From contig CM033105.1 of assembly GCA_019321725.1 (NCBI GenBank), positions 14,211,632 through 14,275,631 on the forward strand: DNA of 64,000 bases, given 5' to 3'. Source of the DNA: Paulownia fortunei (taxonomy: Eukaryota > Streptophyta > Magnoliopsida > Lamiales > Paulowniaceae). The notes beneath the pieces are model-generated. The model was not told where the DNA came from, searched no databases, and worked only from the letters and a program-made list of their open reading frames with translations. Both the position numbers and the translations under genes were made by a program. This document shows positions 35,758-47,092 of the stretch, one piece after another; positions within the stretch are counted from its first letter, which is position 1, and every line of letters begins with the position of its first letter.

Positions 35758-35945
35758 AGAGTTGAACAACTTCCAGAAAATCAATTTTTACAAGAGGAAA
35801 TTCTTTTTCTTTCTAACTCTTGTTATGATTATTGCTGTATATACTCATTTTTCTGACTTTATTTGTTTTGAAAGTTTTATTTTTTTCTTTCTTTTATTTT
35901 TTTCCTAGTTAAATGGTGGATAACGGTACTCTGTGGCTATAAAAG

Positions 35946-36480
35946 TTGGACTTGTCAATTTCCCAAATAATTGAAATCTTTGTACAATTTTTTTTTTGTT
36001 TTTCTCAATCTCTTTTTGTTCTTTTCAAAATAGGTTACATTTTTCTAACTCTTAAGAAGCGATTTCCTTTTCTTCCTAAAAATGCAATTATAAAAATTTA
36101 TAAAATCAGGACTGAAAGATTGAGAATGCTTATGCACAAGGGCATCCCCGAGGACATACGATGGATAATTGAAGCAAAGGTAAGAACAAGTGAGTTTTCA
36201 CATGAGTTTCCAAATTTGCTTACTAGATACATGCCTGGTTTTGGTAAAAGTACATATTCAAAAAAACGAAGGGCAAAAAAAATAAAAGTTTGTCACAATT
36301 GTGCTAGATGGACTTGCAACAAAACTGTCGTTCTTTAGGAATAGTTTCTAAAAATCGAGAAGAGAAACTTGAATTCATTATGGATGGACTGAGTAAGGAG
36401 TCTTTAGATCATATTATATTGACTCTTGAGATACATTCATGTGGATTGGTACAACGTGCAATTCTTGATTTATGAGATCA
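35946..36480 (+). pseudogene. Unrecognised ORF with a Cys cluster, 3' of integrase
   Basis: The open frame 35946-36338 (130 codons) starts with a hydrophobic, Phe-rich stretch (residues 5-40, perhaps just T-rich leader). A basic/charged part follows (KRFPFLPKNAIIKIYKIR, then MHKGIPEDIRWIIEAKVR) and then KKIKVCHNCARWTCNKT. A one-base shift continues the reading to about 36480 with CRSLGIVSKNREEKLEFI and KESLDHIILTLEI. In the continued frame the cysteines are spaced C-x2-C-x4-C-x3-C. I do not recognise the family. It lies between integrase and the LOG-like copy, so it is either an element-specific 3' ORF or a second captured host fragment. Confidence 0.55.
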
Positions 36481-36823
36481 TTTTTGAAATGAATATGAGT
36501 TTTATAGTCTTGGGAATCTGACATTAAAAGACCATGTTTGCTAGTTTATAAAAAAAATGAATGGGAAGCATATCCTCGACCCATAGAGGATGTTTAAACC
36601 GTTACTGGATGTAAAACCAAAGGAAGATGTGAGCCATAATTACAACTACATGTACATTCACATGTAAGTAGGTAATTTTTAAATTTTGTATGCGTCCTTA
36701 TTTTCAACCTTTTGACAAAAAAAACATGCAATAAATACATTCCCTATTCACACCTTAATAAATATCACCATACTCACTCTATTTTTGCACAACTTATTTT
36801 CAAAAAGAAAAAAATTAAAAAAA

Positions 36824-37466
36824 ATAAAAGTTTCTTCAACTCGCAAATTTAATTGCATTTGTATTTTCTATGGATCCAATCTTGAAAAAATGGTAAGTTT
36901 ATAGGGGTAACCAATAATCTTGGTAGAATTTTAGTAGAGAGAAAAATTCATTTAGTATATAGGGGAGGCATTTTGGGGTTAATGGGGAGTGTTGTTATTT
37001 CTGCTTATGTAGGAGGTGTTAAAGTTTTGGGAGTTAACCCAAAATCTTTAACAGTACAGAATATCACAGGTATGACCATTGGAGATAAGCTAAAAGTGTC
37101 ACATATTCAGGACAAAATGCCTAACATGTTAAACAATGCATTATTCTACCTGCCGATTTTGGTACACTAGAGGAATTATTCAAAGTTGTTTCCTGAAAAT
37201 AACTCAACATTTACCAAAAACCTATAGATATTCTTAATGTTAATGATTTTTATGATGGTTTGCTATCTTTTGTAGATCATGCTGTGAAAAAAGGTTTTAT
37301 TTCATCGTCTGCGAGAAGAATCCTCATTTCTGCTCCAACACCTAACCAGCTGATTGATTAACTTCTAGCATATGTGCCAGAACCTAATCCAGCCTTGGCC
37401 AATGTGGATTGGTCCAACAGGAACAATGTTCGAAAACGCAAATTAAATTTGACTCTGAGTCTGTGA
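36824..37466 (+). pseudogene. LOG-like gene copy (cytokinin riboside 5'-monophosphate phosphoribohydrolase), intronless
   Basis: LOG enzymes release active cytokinin bases from their riboside monophosphates. Translation in three frames, joined by small frameshifts, gives the family blocks in order. CIFYGSN lies near 36860, where LOGs have a CVFCGS-type motif. NNLGRILVERKIHLVY and YRGGILGLMG lie at 36900-36985. 36973-37170 is one open piece. LPADFGTLEELF (37146-37181) replaces the catalytic PGGxGTxxE motif, losing both glycines. Then come DILNVNDFYDGLLSF (37227), FVDHAVKKGFISSSARR, SAPTPNQLID, a stop, and YVPEPNPALANVDW, with the final stop at 37464-37466. About 205 codons is close to full length for the family. 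The start is inferred (an ATA at 36824 could be a mutated ATG). No introns interrupt it, although plant LOG genes normally have several, so it looks retro-copied. It sits inside a gypsy element. Confidence 0.85.
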
Positions 37467-39181
37467 TACTTATTGTTAATGATTTTATCTAATAGTATGT
37501 ATTTTTTTTTGTTTCAGCTTTATTAGCCACACTTCAGGTGATATCTTTTAAACTCTACTTTCCTATCTATTTTTGATATTGGGGACAATATCTCGATTAG
37601 GTTGGGGGGAAGGATAGTTGATATCATGACTTGTGTGTTCAATGTGTTTTTATATTTTAAAAAAAATTCAAGCGTGTTTTTTTTATGGATCCATTAAAAG
37701 CATGAAAAATGGTGGCTGAGTAAAGGGTAATTGTAATACTCTTGAGACGCATCCCTATTTTTTGCATAACATGGCAGGTTTCTAAAGTTTTTAACAAATG
37801 TTTGTGAATTATCAATTATTTTTTTTGAGTCATAGAGGTTCTTCCAACTTCAATGATTAAAATTAAGTAGGAATAATATGGTTTGATTGATGATGGGTGT
37901 TGTTTTAGACTTTGATGTTGTTATTTGGTTAACATATTTTTGCGATAATTATACTCAAATTTTATTTTGTACAAATAGTTACGTTATATAGTGTGAAGAC
38001 AATCATGTCAAAGTAGATAGTTCTTATGCCCTTGCTCTAATCATCACTTGCTTCTTCAACATAAGGGGCTTGAATATTAGAACTTTTACTTTTGGTCTGT
38101 TGAAGCGAATGACTGATAGTGCACCACTAAAAAAATGATTAAGGCATTAGGCTTCCTAGTACCATTGTCAAATCATCTTGTTCCCTATATGATGTGCCAA
38201 GAAAACATCTCCCTAGTAAACCATTTTGAGCCTTTCAATAGATAAATATTTTTTTTGTAACCATATCTTTTTACCTAACCTAAATACACTATTATCTAAC
38301 CCTTGTTCTAAAAATAATTGGAGTTTAAGAGACATTCAATTAACAGCTTGAACTTACAAAAGAAATTCAAGTTGGAATAGAAGATAAGTGTGGGGGAGTT
38401 TCTATTTAAAAAAAAGAAAAAAAACCAAAAAATAAAAAAATAGAAAAAAAATATTGCAAAGTGCTACAAGTTGCAACTAAAAATGAGATGTTGCAAAATG
38501 AATAAGAGGGGTCCAATTCAATAACAATAGACCCTAGTGTGAAATTTGTGGAGTTTGAGAATTCTTTATCGATAAATTCTATGTCTCTAATTCCATTAAG
38601 TTTTTAGAACCTTCGTTGCATCCTATCCTTTTATTTCTTAGCTACATCACCACCCTTTGGCCTCATTACAACCTTTGTTGAAGACCTTTTGATTTCGTAT
38701 GGTGTCTTCAGTATAGTGGAGATTTGCACCAAAGGAAGAGCCTATGATGTTTAACTTTTCTGTTATAGATTGGGTGATGGTTTTTGTAAGGTTTTATGAG
38801 AATTCACTCATTTAAAGCATGCATAGTTTCATCACTATTGATATTAACTATCCACACACACACACTTAAGTATGCTTATTGTGGAAATGTATTGATTTTT
38901 TAATGACTAAGAGTTAAACTCAACACTTGTTTGATTTTATTTACATATTACTTTGTTGCTTCATGATAATAAAATTTGGAAGATAATTATTATAGGTGTT
39001 TGTGGGTATCACTGCTGGAAACCTTCACGAGATTATAACTCATCCTCTATGGGCCACCTAGGGGTTTAAAGGCTTATTGTTGCATATACTAAATGCAATC
39101 ATGATTTCCTACGAAAGTGGATTAGTTTATGTTTGTTTTTGGCTTGCTCGAGGACAAGCAAGGGTAAAGTGTGGGGAAATT
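37467..39181 (+). other. 3' non-coding region and PPT of the Athila-like gypsy
   Basis: This contains 'tattggggacaatatctcg' followed by 'ggttggggggaagg' (37580-37615), a form common in the 3' regions of Athila/Tat elements. There is also an A-rich tract (38400-38460), a short CA microsatellite (38853-38866), and, at the end, 'gaggacaagcaagggtaaag' then the polypurine 'gtgtggggaaat' immediately before the 3' LTR. No further gene was recognised. Confidence 0.75.
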
Positions 39182-40790
39182 TGATAAGTGCATATTTTGA
39201 CATATTTTTGTATCACATCCTTTATACTTTTCTTACTTTATTGTTGTTAATATTATTGTTTTATTAATGTTTTGTGTTAGGGAATAAATGGAAGCATGTT
39301 TCCAAACTTGTGTAGTGTTTGTAATTTGAGCATAACTTCATGATCAAAAGCTCTATGGACCTGAAGCTTATTTCATTTGAAAGCTAAGAGATAGAGGTAC
39401 AACTTATATGTTGGAAGCTTAGCCAAATTCAGTTTTGATGATAACAGAAAATTCATCCAAATAGTTGCACAAAATGGATCACCAAAATTTAGATCAGAGT
39501 TCAGCCCAGTATTGACTTATTTTATCAATTGTGATATATCTCTTGAGCCCAAGTTTATTTTGGATTGAAATTTGAATATGTTATATAAAAGAAGTAAATA
39601 AAGAAGTTTACTGAAGACATAATGATGTGAAAATGTGTTAAGATGGTAAAAACATAATTTGCAAATTGCTGCTACTATTAAAGGATGGCTCTTGGACATG
39701 ACTCGGTAATTTAACCATATATCCTTTATCTGACCACCAAATTTGACAAACGATATATAAAAATATATCAAAACCAAAAGATCTATAATTTGTATTCTTT
39801 ATGCATCTTCAAAATTGAGATGTATCTGATCGAAAAATGCAATTTAATGCAATGGGTGAGAAATTAGTATAACAACTTACTAACTCTTGGCAACTAGTAT
39901 ACCACTTGATTAACCCCTCCATTATTTGTTTGGCTCTAGCTTACTTCAAGTACAATAAATAGGCCATGTATTAAGCTTGTAAGAGAAGGGGGGTAGAGGA
40001 TTTCTTTAGGCTAAGTTATCTAGTTCGTATATTTTCTAGTATTGTAAGTTTTCTAGTAGTAATAGATATACATTCTCTAGTTTCTCTTATATTTTTAGTC
40101 TTTCCTACTTTTATTATGTCTTTCTAAATTTTATTTTGTTGAGAAAAAGGGTAAACCTCTTGATGGAGTAAGAGGAATGGTTATAAGTGTAGAAAATATT
40201 TAAGTATGTTGTATTATTATTTTTATTTTTTATCTAAACCCCACTTGTTTGTGGTAATTTTTGATTTATGTATCTCTAATGGCACAACAAATACTTGGGT
40301 TCATTTAGCATATTGTACAATTTTACCCCACTGACTGCTAATGTGAAATCTTAATTTGTTGTTGACGAAGGTGTGCATAAATGCTTGATTCCATAAATAA
40401 GTGTTGGCGTTAAGAGACAATTTGCAATAGTAAGACAATATCATGATTACCTTATTGCATAAGTTATTTGATAATATCTTTCCACTGGAACCTTAATTAT
40501 GTATGGATTCCAATTGTGGCAATTAATAGAGGTAAAAAGAATAAATAACCATTTTTCTATCCAAAACTCAAGAGTGGATCCCTAATCATCATTCCTTTCA
40601 TTACTTCAATTTTTCTTTAGTTACAACATACATTAATTGTTCATATATTTTGATTCACATAAACTCTATCTTTTTAAAAATATAAACTTGAATTCTTCAA
40701 ATAACTTCCATGTAGATCGACCTCGGACTCACGAGAAATTTATTACTTAATACAACTTGCATTTGGGTTTGCAACCTTAAAGTTGTAGCA
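39182..40790 (+). repeat. 3' LTR of the Athila-like gypsy
   Basis: 1609 bp from 'tgataagtgcatattttg' to '...agttgtagca'. The first 526 bp are homologous to the truncated 5' LTR. The last part has the usual LTR-end block near 40720-40790. It is followed by the TSD tttgc. Confidence 0.92.
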
Positions 40791-40801
40791 TTTGCTATTA
40801 G

Positions 40802-40814
40802 TGGTATCAGAGTC
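40802..40814 (+). other. PBS of the short-LTR Copia
   Basis: 'tggtatcagagtc' matches the initiator-Met tRNA-complementary PBS of plant Copia elements. The following bases ('aatacggctagttctcgc') match those after the second PBS at 46965. Confidence 0.85.
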
Positions 40815-43800
40815 AATACGGCTAGTTCTCGCTAGTTTTCTGAATGATTAAATTTATTAATATAATTTTATGCCTAAATTTTTTTAAAGCATCATATTTT
40901 TTTCACAAAATTTTCACCATACGTAGATCTCAGTTTGTAGATCATGTGGTTTAATTTTGGTGAAAATGGATGAGCGATTTCAGAGAAAATCACTTTTTAG
41001 TATGAGACCTTTTTTTTACTAAAAAATCGAACCTATTTTTTTGCTGTTTTATTGCATTTTTTTTATATTATAGATCATGAAAAGAGGTTTGAAATGATAT
41101 AAAATTCATAAAAATGGACTTACAATGAGTGAGATATAAATTTTTAAAGTTTTGATCAGAAATTAAAATTTGTTGGAAAAACGTCGCTGGAAAAGTCATC
41201 GACGATGGAGAAGGCACTAGAGGGCTGACGTGGCCAATGGTGAGTTAGTGCACATGTGGGGCCTAGGTGGCACCTAAGTGGCTGTACGCAGCTAAGGCTG
41301 CATTTGGCATGATTTTTTAAAAATTCCAAAAATTAAAACAAGAAAAAAAAAACAACACCTTAGCTCGACTTAGGTAGAGGCTTGAGCTGAGCAAACAGCT
41401 CGTGAGAGATAGCCTGCTATAGTGGCTAAGGGCACATTTGGCTTGTATTATTTTCAGAAAATTCTAGCACATTAGAATGCATGCAAAAATATTTTTATAT
41501 GATTAATATGTTCTATATGAGTTGCATGATTATTTTGTAATACAATTTTAATTTATTTGATGCGATATGAATTGATATATGTTATGAATGAATGGATATT
41601 GACATTTGGATGCTCATATAAATTGAGTGTTGATTGCTTTATATTATTGCGTATTTTTATAGGAGATAACCTAATTTTTTATTTTTGAATATATTGATGT
41701 AGCATGCCTTGAATCAATATAATTATTTTTATTATTTTCAAGGCATGTATTTACTGGACCATTTTTGGAGGCCATGTATCATTATTTTTATGGGGATATT
41801 TTTTATTTTACGACCATTGGCCAAAATTATCTCATCATGATGCATCAAATGTCAATGTAGTCCATATAGGGCTAAACTCTATTATACATATTACATAGTT
41901 GCATGATAATTGTCATTTTTATTCATGATTGGTAAATTTTTATTATGCCTTTAACTCAGTAGGAGATGATTACTATCTTGAGTTGCAAAATTTTCAATTT
42001 TGATGAGTATAAAGGAATAATAAAGTATTTACTTGAATCTATAATAAAATATTAAACCAGTATCTAAATTTTGCACAATTAATTTAGATATCTTTGACCA
42101 ACTCACCAGTTTTAAGTTTTTAAGCCAATTGAGCATGAAAATAAACATGTTGTCCAATATTATCACGACTTAGACGGTGACAATATGCTAGTGAACTAAG
42201 AGTAAAGTTTGTGCTTTAATTTGTTTAAGCCGCAAACCCAAAACTTTAAGTTGCCCAATATTATCGTGACTTAGATGCTGACAATATACAAGTGGATCAA
42301 GAAGAAAGTTTGCGCTTTAATTTGTTTAAGTTGCAAACATGAAGACTTAATTAAAGAGTTTAAGCTCTATTATATGATATGAGCTCTCTTATAAGTAAAA
42401 AATTCTAGTTATCCATAAGTCACTGTTTGAGGTGACTTATCAAATTTTCTAGTTTGTGTTCTACTAACTAGATTTTTTGTTCAAAAAAATGGCCTAATTT
42501 GAAGCTAATTATTGAGAGTCTGAACATACATAAGTAGTTCCACTTCTTGCTCATGCTACCAACATAAAGCAACTTTGGTGAATGTTAGAACAAATAAATT
42601 ATAACCTGACAAGAGCAAAAGTTAAAAACTAGAACCATAAATTGATCCAATAAAGTGACAAGATGTGTCACCTTAGCAATATAGGCAACTGAGAGCCAAC
42701 AAATGTCAAGTGCAATGATGAGACCGGTCACTTCGCTCGTAATTGTACTAAGATAAAGTTTGACTACTTAAAGCTCTCTTATTTGCTAATGTTCTCAATT
42801 CTCTCCTTCGATGGATAGCAGAACTTGGTGTAACATAGCATGACATTGGAGATTGAGCATACTATTATCGAGTGTTGTACAACCATGTCTGTTTAAATGG
42901 CTACAAGAGGAGCCATTATGAGTACGAAGTGCCACCTCAAGCTCAGCAAAGGGCATGATCTAATTTTCAATCTCAATAATTGGTGTGAGCTACTCCTTAA
43001 ATATGTGCAAAAGGTACTAGATTTGAAATAGTCTATTGAACTGATACACTTTTAAGACATTAGTTGAGTGAGTAGATTTTTCCATCTTTCATGTGAGAAA
43101 CGTTTACATAATAGGTTACTTTTCTTTGTGATATAATTATCTTAAGATAGTATTTCTTATACTTCTTCCATATATTTATGTTTTAATTATATCGTGACAT
43201 GCGAGGCTATAATGATGACTATATTAGCTGGAGAAGGCTTTATTAGCTAACTTGCTGAGGTCAACCTCTCTCTGCACAAATTTTTCTAGCGGGAAAAGCC
43301 TGTTGAATAAAAGAAAAATAGCTATTTTTCCTCTAGAGCTAGTCTACTAAGATGCATGCAGATTCATAGTATGAGGCACTTAATGGTGCATTCTATTTTC
43401 CTTTCTTTGTTGTTCGCACTATACATGAGTACATTCCCACTCTCAGTACTCAAAAGTGCCAAATTATTTTGAGCGATTCTTGATAGAGATAGAGAACAAC
43501 CATAGGGAGTATGAACATAGAGGTTTAATGAACTAATAGAAAGTGAGAATAACCAGTCTAATTAATTTGGACACATGTGTGAGGAAAATGGAGTTGTAAT
43601 TTGAAGGATGATTCTAAATATTTCACATTGAATGAGCTCGCAAAGAGGGATGAATCAAACACTTCAAAATAACTAGATTTATGATAGCGCAAATTGATAT
43701 GTATCTCAATTCAGACGATGCAATCTTGATTGCAGCCTACATAATGAAAAATATACCTCCAAGTAAATTCTCTAACCTTATATGAGTTTTAACATGGCAA

Positions 43801-43900
43801 CAAACCCAAATTAGTCGGTATGTGCCCATGTAAGTTCAAGAAGGTGTGTTCTCAAGATGATGAACACCTTGATGGAGAAATGACAGAAATTAAGTTGCAC
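40815..43900 (+). pseudogene. Leader and gag of the short-LTR Copia, degenerate
   Basis: 40815-42140 is mostly untranslated or decayed. 41180-41450 is locally G/C-richer. A 101-bp direct tandem duplication lies at 42149-42350. A gag zinc knuckle is readable at 42703-42749 (KCNDETGHFARNC, CCHC spacing). Beyond it the reading is broken; a CKFKKV-containing open frame at 43820-44002 is of uncertain nature. No continuous gag survives. Confidence 0.6.
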
Positions 43901-44224
43901 TATGTATATTTCTCAAGCAGGATTTATGAGCATATGAGAAGTCAAATAAAATCTTATGCTATACGAGTTGCAAGATCCTTGAGGATGTGCTCAATTTTCT
44001 AACAAGGATGATGTATTTTAAACTCATCCAATAATCATTGGGATAGTGGGAGCGACTAAAGTCAGTGGGAGTGTCTCACTTGAAAAAGGACTCTCAAGTT
44101 CTATAAGTAAGAAGGAGTGAACATGAGAAAGTTCTGCATCGTCTATATGAGATTGAGTGGGTATCCTTCATTACTACTTTTGTAAATGTTGATGAGTTAA
44201 CTTAGACTTTTGACTTTACCTAAT

Positions 44225-45200
44225 GCTTTAAGGGAGTAGCTTCTATGAAGGAAAATATGAGACTAATAATTAAAAATAAAGTCTTTAAGTTGGTTGATCT
44301 TCATTCTAGGTGCAAGATTATTAGAAACATGTGGTTTGTAGAAGTCAAGTGCGAAATAGATAATTGTTTGACATGTATATAGCTGGACTAAGAGCAAAAT
44401 GTTTATGCCTAATAGAAGAGTGTAACTGTCTTGACATGTTCTTCTTAAGTGGTGAGATTACCTGAATTCGCCAATATGCTATTGATTTGCCATTTTCGTA
44501 TAGGTTTGTTCTGGATTATTATGGTTGACATATATGAATAAGGAGTGGACAAAGAGATCTATGTGGGTTGCCTAATGAATTTAAGAAGTGGGATAAGAGA
44601 GCAAAGATTGCTGATCAAGAAGCTTCATTTATAGCTTGAATTATCATCCAAATAATGGTGCAATCGATTTTATCGAGCTATCCTCTGGTAGGATTATGAT
44701 GGTCGAATAATATACTGAATATATGTCAACATAATGTATATAGAAATAATGTGTTTGCTAAAAGAGAATGAAGTTGTTGCCACTTAATAGTGGTTGTCCT
44801 TTACATTTGAATGGAAAGAGAAAAAGTAGATGTATACTTGGTATTGTTATACTGAGTTTTTACGCACATCTTACCAATCCTATTAACACTTCTTGGTCAA
44901 AGATTATGTTCTTAGGTAGATTAAAATACCGAAAAATAAAAATAGAAAAAAAAATGCTAGCTAGTATTACGCAAGCGGTGTAGCAGGTTTGATGTGCAAT
45001 GGTGTGTACTCGACTAATACTTTGCTTGATAATTAGATTATTGGTGAGTGGATATCAAAGTGATCCTTGACACCAATATCGTGATACAATCAAGTGGATA
45101 TTTAGATATCTTAATAAAGTGGTCTGAAATTTATTGGAGGCAATCTGGTATCTTGAAAGGATGCACATTGTGCGCACTTTTATGAGATTATTCTTATCTT
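44225..45200 (+). pseudogene. RT and RNase H fragments of the short-LTR Copia
   Basis: 44265-44360 gives NKVFKLVDLHSRCKIIRNMW, the start of Copia RT. About 44530-44580 fits the EEIY-type motif as KEIYVGC. 44960-45180 gives ITQAV, then DTIKWIFRYLNKV, the RT/RNase H junction. A 71-codon frame (44768-44983) ends in this region. The catalytic YVDD-type motif was not found. Heavily mutated. Confidence 0.65.
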
Positions 45201-46465
45201 TATGATAATAAATTCACTTTGGTATATACTTTGGGCGCTGAACATTGCTTGAGGACCAAGCATACATATACCAATTATTGCTTCACTTAAGAGAGTATTA
45301 AACATAATTAAATTATTTTGAGGCATATTTCTACGAGCGATGTGACCGCTTGTCAATTGCCTTTGTATGGATATATGCTCCAAACACATATGAGTAGTAT
45401 GGGATTCCATAGAATTTGATTTGTGTGGATGGTGAGAACATGTTGTGATTAATGGGTTATATTTGTATTCTCATTATATGTTTGGTATTGGATATGTGAG
45501 ATGCTACCAGACTTTGATTAACCCTCTCAAATGGGTAATCGCTTGGTACTGTGATAGCACACAAAATGAGACTTAAAGGTCGTGTCACATAACTGAGGTT
45601 TGTGATTGATCGCTTTCATGCTTGGAGGAATGAGGAAGGTTAATATGCATAATTAAGAGTTGCCTTAGCTTGGAGGCCAAGATTAGATCAGAGTTGATCG
45701 ATTATGAAGTATGTCAAAATTTTATAATAAGCCTGTTTGTAGCTAAACATGTGAACTGTAGAAGGGATCTTAGAGTATGACTTCAAGTGGTGCAGAGGTA
45801 AGGTGCTCGGAGAGCGACTGAACTTAGGTTTATATGATATTTAGAGTGTGACATGCCCAATATATGACGCAGAGTGTTTAGAAATCCATTATGTGTTCGT
45901 ACTACATGTGCTTTGAGATGACCTCATATGAGAAGTGATTGAATGGGTCCCTACTTCATCATTGTGTGAGCTCATATTGTTTTGGTACCCTTTGGGACTC
46001 TAGACCATGTCATCAAGTGTAAGCTTGAATATGCTACTTTAGCATGTATCCAATGTCTAAGCATGATTCTATTTGTCGGAGTACGTCTAGGAAAGCTGTC
46101 AAGACCAAACTGATTGGCATAAGTGGCCAATGAAGAACTAAGTTGGTAATGCACTTATGTTATATGGTTTATAGCCCTGGCGACTATGTCGAAATGTGTT
46201 TAACTAGTATGAACATAAATATATATTTGAGTGAGTCGAGTATGCTCTACTTATTTTATTGAGGGATCTAAAGATGCTCAATTGGGTGGGGTACACAACG
46301 AGCTAATGAGTTGGAGGGTTATGTTAGTTTGGTGACGACTTAATGTAACTCTCATCACATATCCTTTTTTACTTGGTCGCATGCCTTATTTCATGTATGA
46401 AGGGAATGGCGTGAGATTGAGAAATTGTACAGTGATGAGATTCAAGGAGATCGAGTCAAATATGT
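45200..46465 (+). other. Distal internal region of the short-LTR Copia, mostly unreadable
   Basis: 45200-45400 may be decayed RNase H. For 45400-46465 I see no protein similarity and no structure beyond AT-rich sequence. It ends at the PPT. Confidence 0.35.
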
Positions 46466-46477
46466 ATGAGTGGGAGA
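46466..46477 (+). other. Copia polypurine tract
   Basis: 'atgagtgggaga' lies directly before the 3' LTR start at 46478. Confidence 0.75.
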
Positions 46478-46953
46478 TATTAGAAATTAGATCGGGTTTA
46501 GGACCATTAACCCAACTGGCATTCATATTTGAGTTAGATATTAACTCCACAATTTGGTTGGGATTGAATTTTCTAGTTGGTCTGGTACTCTTCCTTGTGT
46601 AGGAATATATATCAAATTTCCAACAAATGAAAACATGTGAGTGAAGGTATTCTCCCAAAATAACTCTCTCTATATTCTTCTTTCTATCTATTTTTCTCTC
46701 TACGTCTTCTTGGAGCATCACCATGGGCTCCAAAGATTTGAGGTATGTAATTGAGCAGTAGTAGTTATCCACCACCAATAAGAAAAATATGTTCGTGCTT
46801 GATTCAAGGAATATACATCTTCATGATTCGATCAAAATAAGGCTTGTAGACAAGCTTGATCTAGTATACGTGGATCGATAATCCACAGTATATATGGTAA
46901 TACCCGATCCACTCATATATATATGAGTATGTGATTCATATTATTGTTGCTCA
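46478..46953 (+). repeat. 3' LTR of the short-LTR Copia
   Basis: It begins 'tattagaaattagatcggg' (TG mutated to TA) and ends 'ttattgttgctca'. It is 476 bp and homologous to 33781-34229. The reverse open frame 46386-46778 overlaps it and is a chance frame. It is followed by a PBS rather than by a TSD. Confidence 0.85.
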
Positions 46954-47092
46954 TTTGTTATTAGTGGTATTAGAACCAATAGGGCTCGTTCTTCCCAGTT
47001 TTTCGAATGATTGGAAAAAAATTATCTACACTGAGTGTTTTACAATAAATGATCATAATGATTTCATATCAATAGTAAGACCTGTTAGAGTA
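46954..47092 (+). other. Second PBS and leader scrap of the short-LTR Copia
   Basis: 'tggtattagaacc' (46965-46977) is a PBS with the same downstream leader as 40802 (about 50 bp alignable). It stops at 47092, where a C1 LTR begins. This shows that LTR 46478-46953 also acts as a 5' LTR of a second, truncated unit. Confidence 0.75.

Larger units (their letters stand above)
34235..40790 (+). mobile_element. Athila-like gypsy with internal deletion and captured LOG-like gene
   Basis: It begins 'tgataagtgcatattt', ends '...agttgtagca', and is flanked by a perfect 5-bp TSD, tttgc (34230-34234 and 40791-40795). Removing it restores the Copia LTR/PBS border as seen, uninterrupted, at 46945-46980. 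Contents: truncated 5' LTR (34235-34754), integrase (34760-35757), an unknown ORF (35946-36480), a LOG-like pseudogene (36824-37466), a long 3' non-coding region, and a full 3' LTR (39182-40790). Gag, protease and RT are absent. Because LTR and integrase are fused inside the element, the loss is an internal deletion. Confidence 0.92.
33781..46953 (+). mobile_element. Copia element with short LTRs, interrupted by a gypsy
   Basis: The 5' LTR is 33781-34229. The PBS, displaced by the nested gypsy, is at 40802-40814. A leader and gag with zinc knuckle follow (42703-42749), then RT/RNase H pieces (44225-45200), a PPT (46466-46477) and a 3' LTR (46478-46953). The two LTRs are clearly homologous ('gtgtaggaatatatatca', 'tctctctacgtctt', 'attattgttgctca'). 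All coding parts are broken. After the 3' LTR a second PBS and leader follow, showing a tandem LTR arrangement. Confidence 0.8.

Noticed and set aside
35946..36065. Hydrophobic N-terminus of the unknown ORF as a signal peptide or env-like segment
   Set aside because: It coincides with a T-rich stretch that would be hydrophobic in any frame; there is no supporting env feature.
36893..37520. Possible splice sites in the LOG-like copy (gtaagt at 36893; T-run plus 'tttcag' at about 37518)
   Set aside because: Reading straight through 36893 gives continuous LOG-like sequence on both sides with only a frameshift, so no intron is needed.
46386..46778. 130-codon minus-strand open frame
   Set aside because: It straddles the Copia PPT and LTR; an LTR is not coding and the frame shows no domain.
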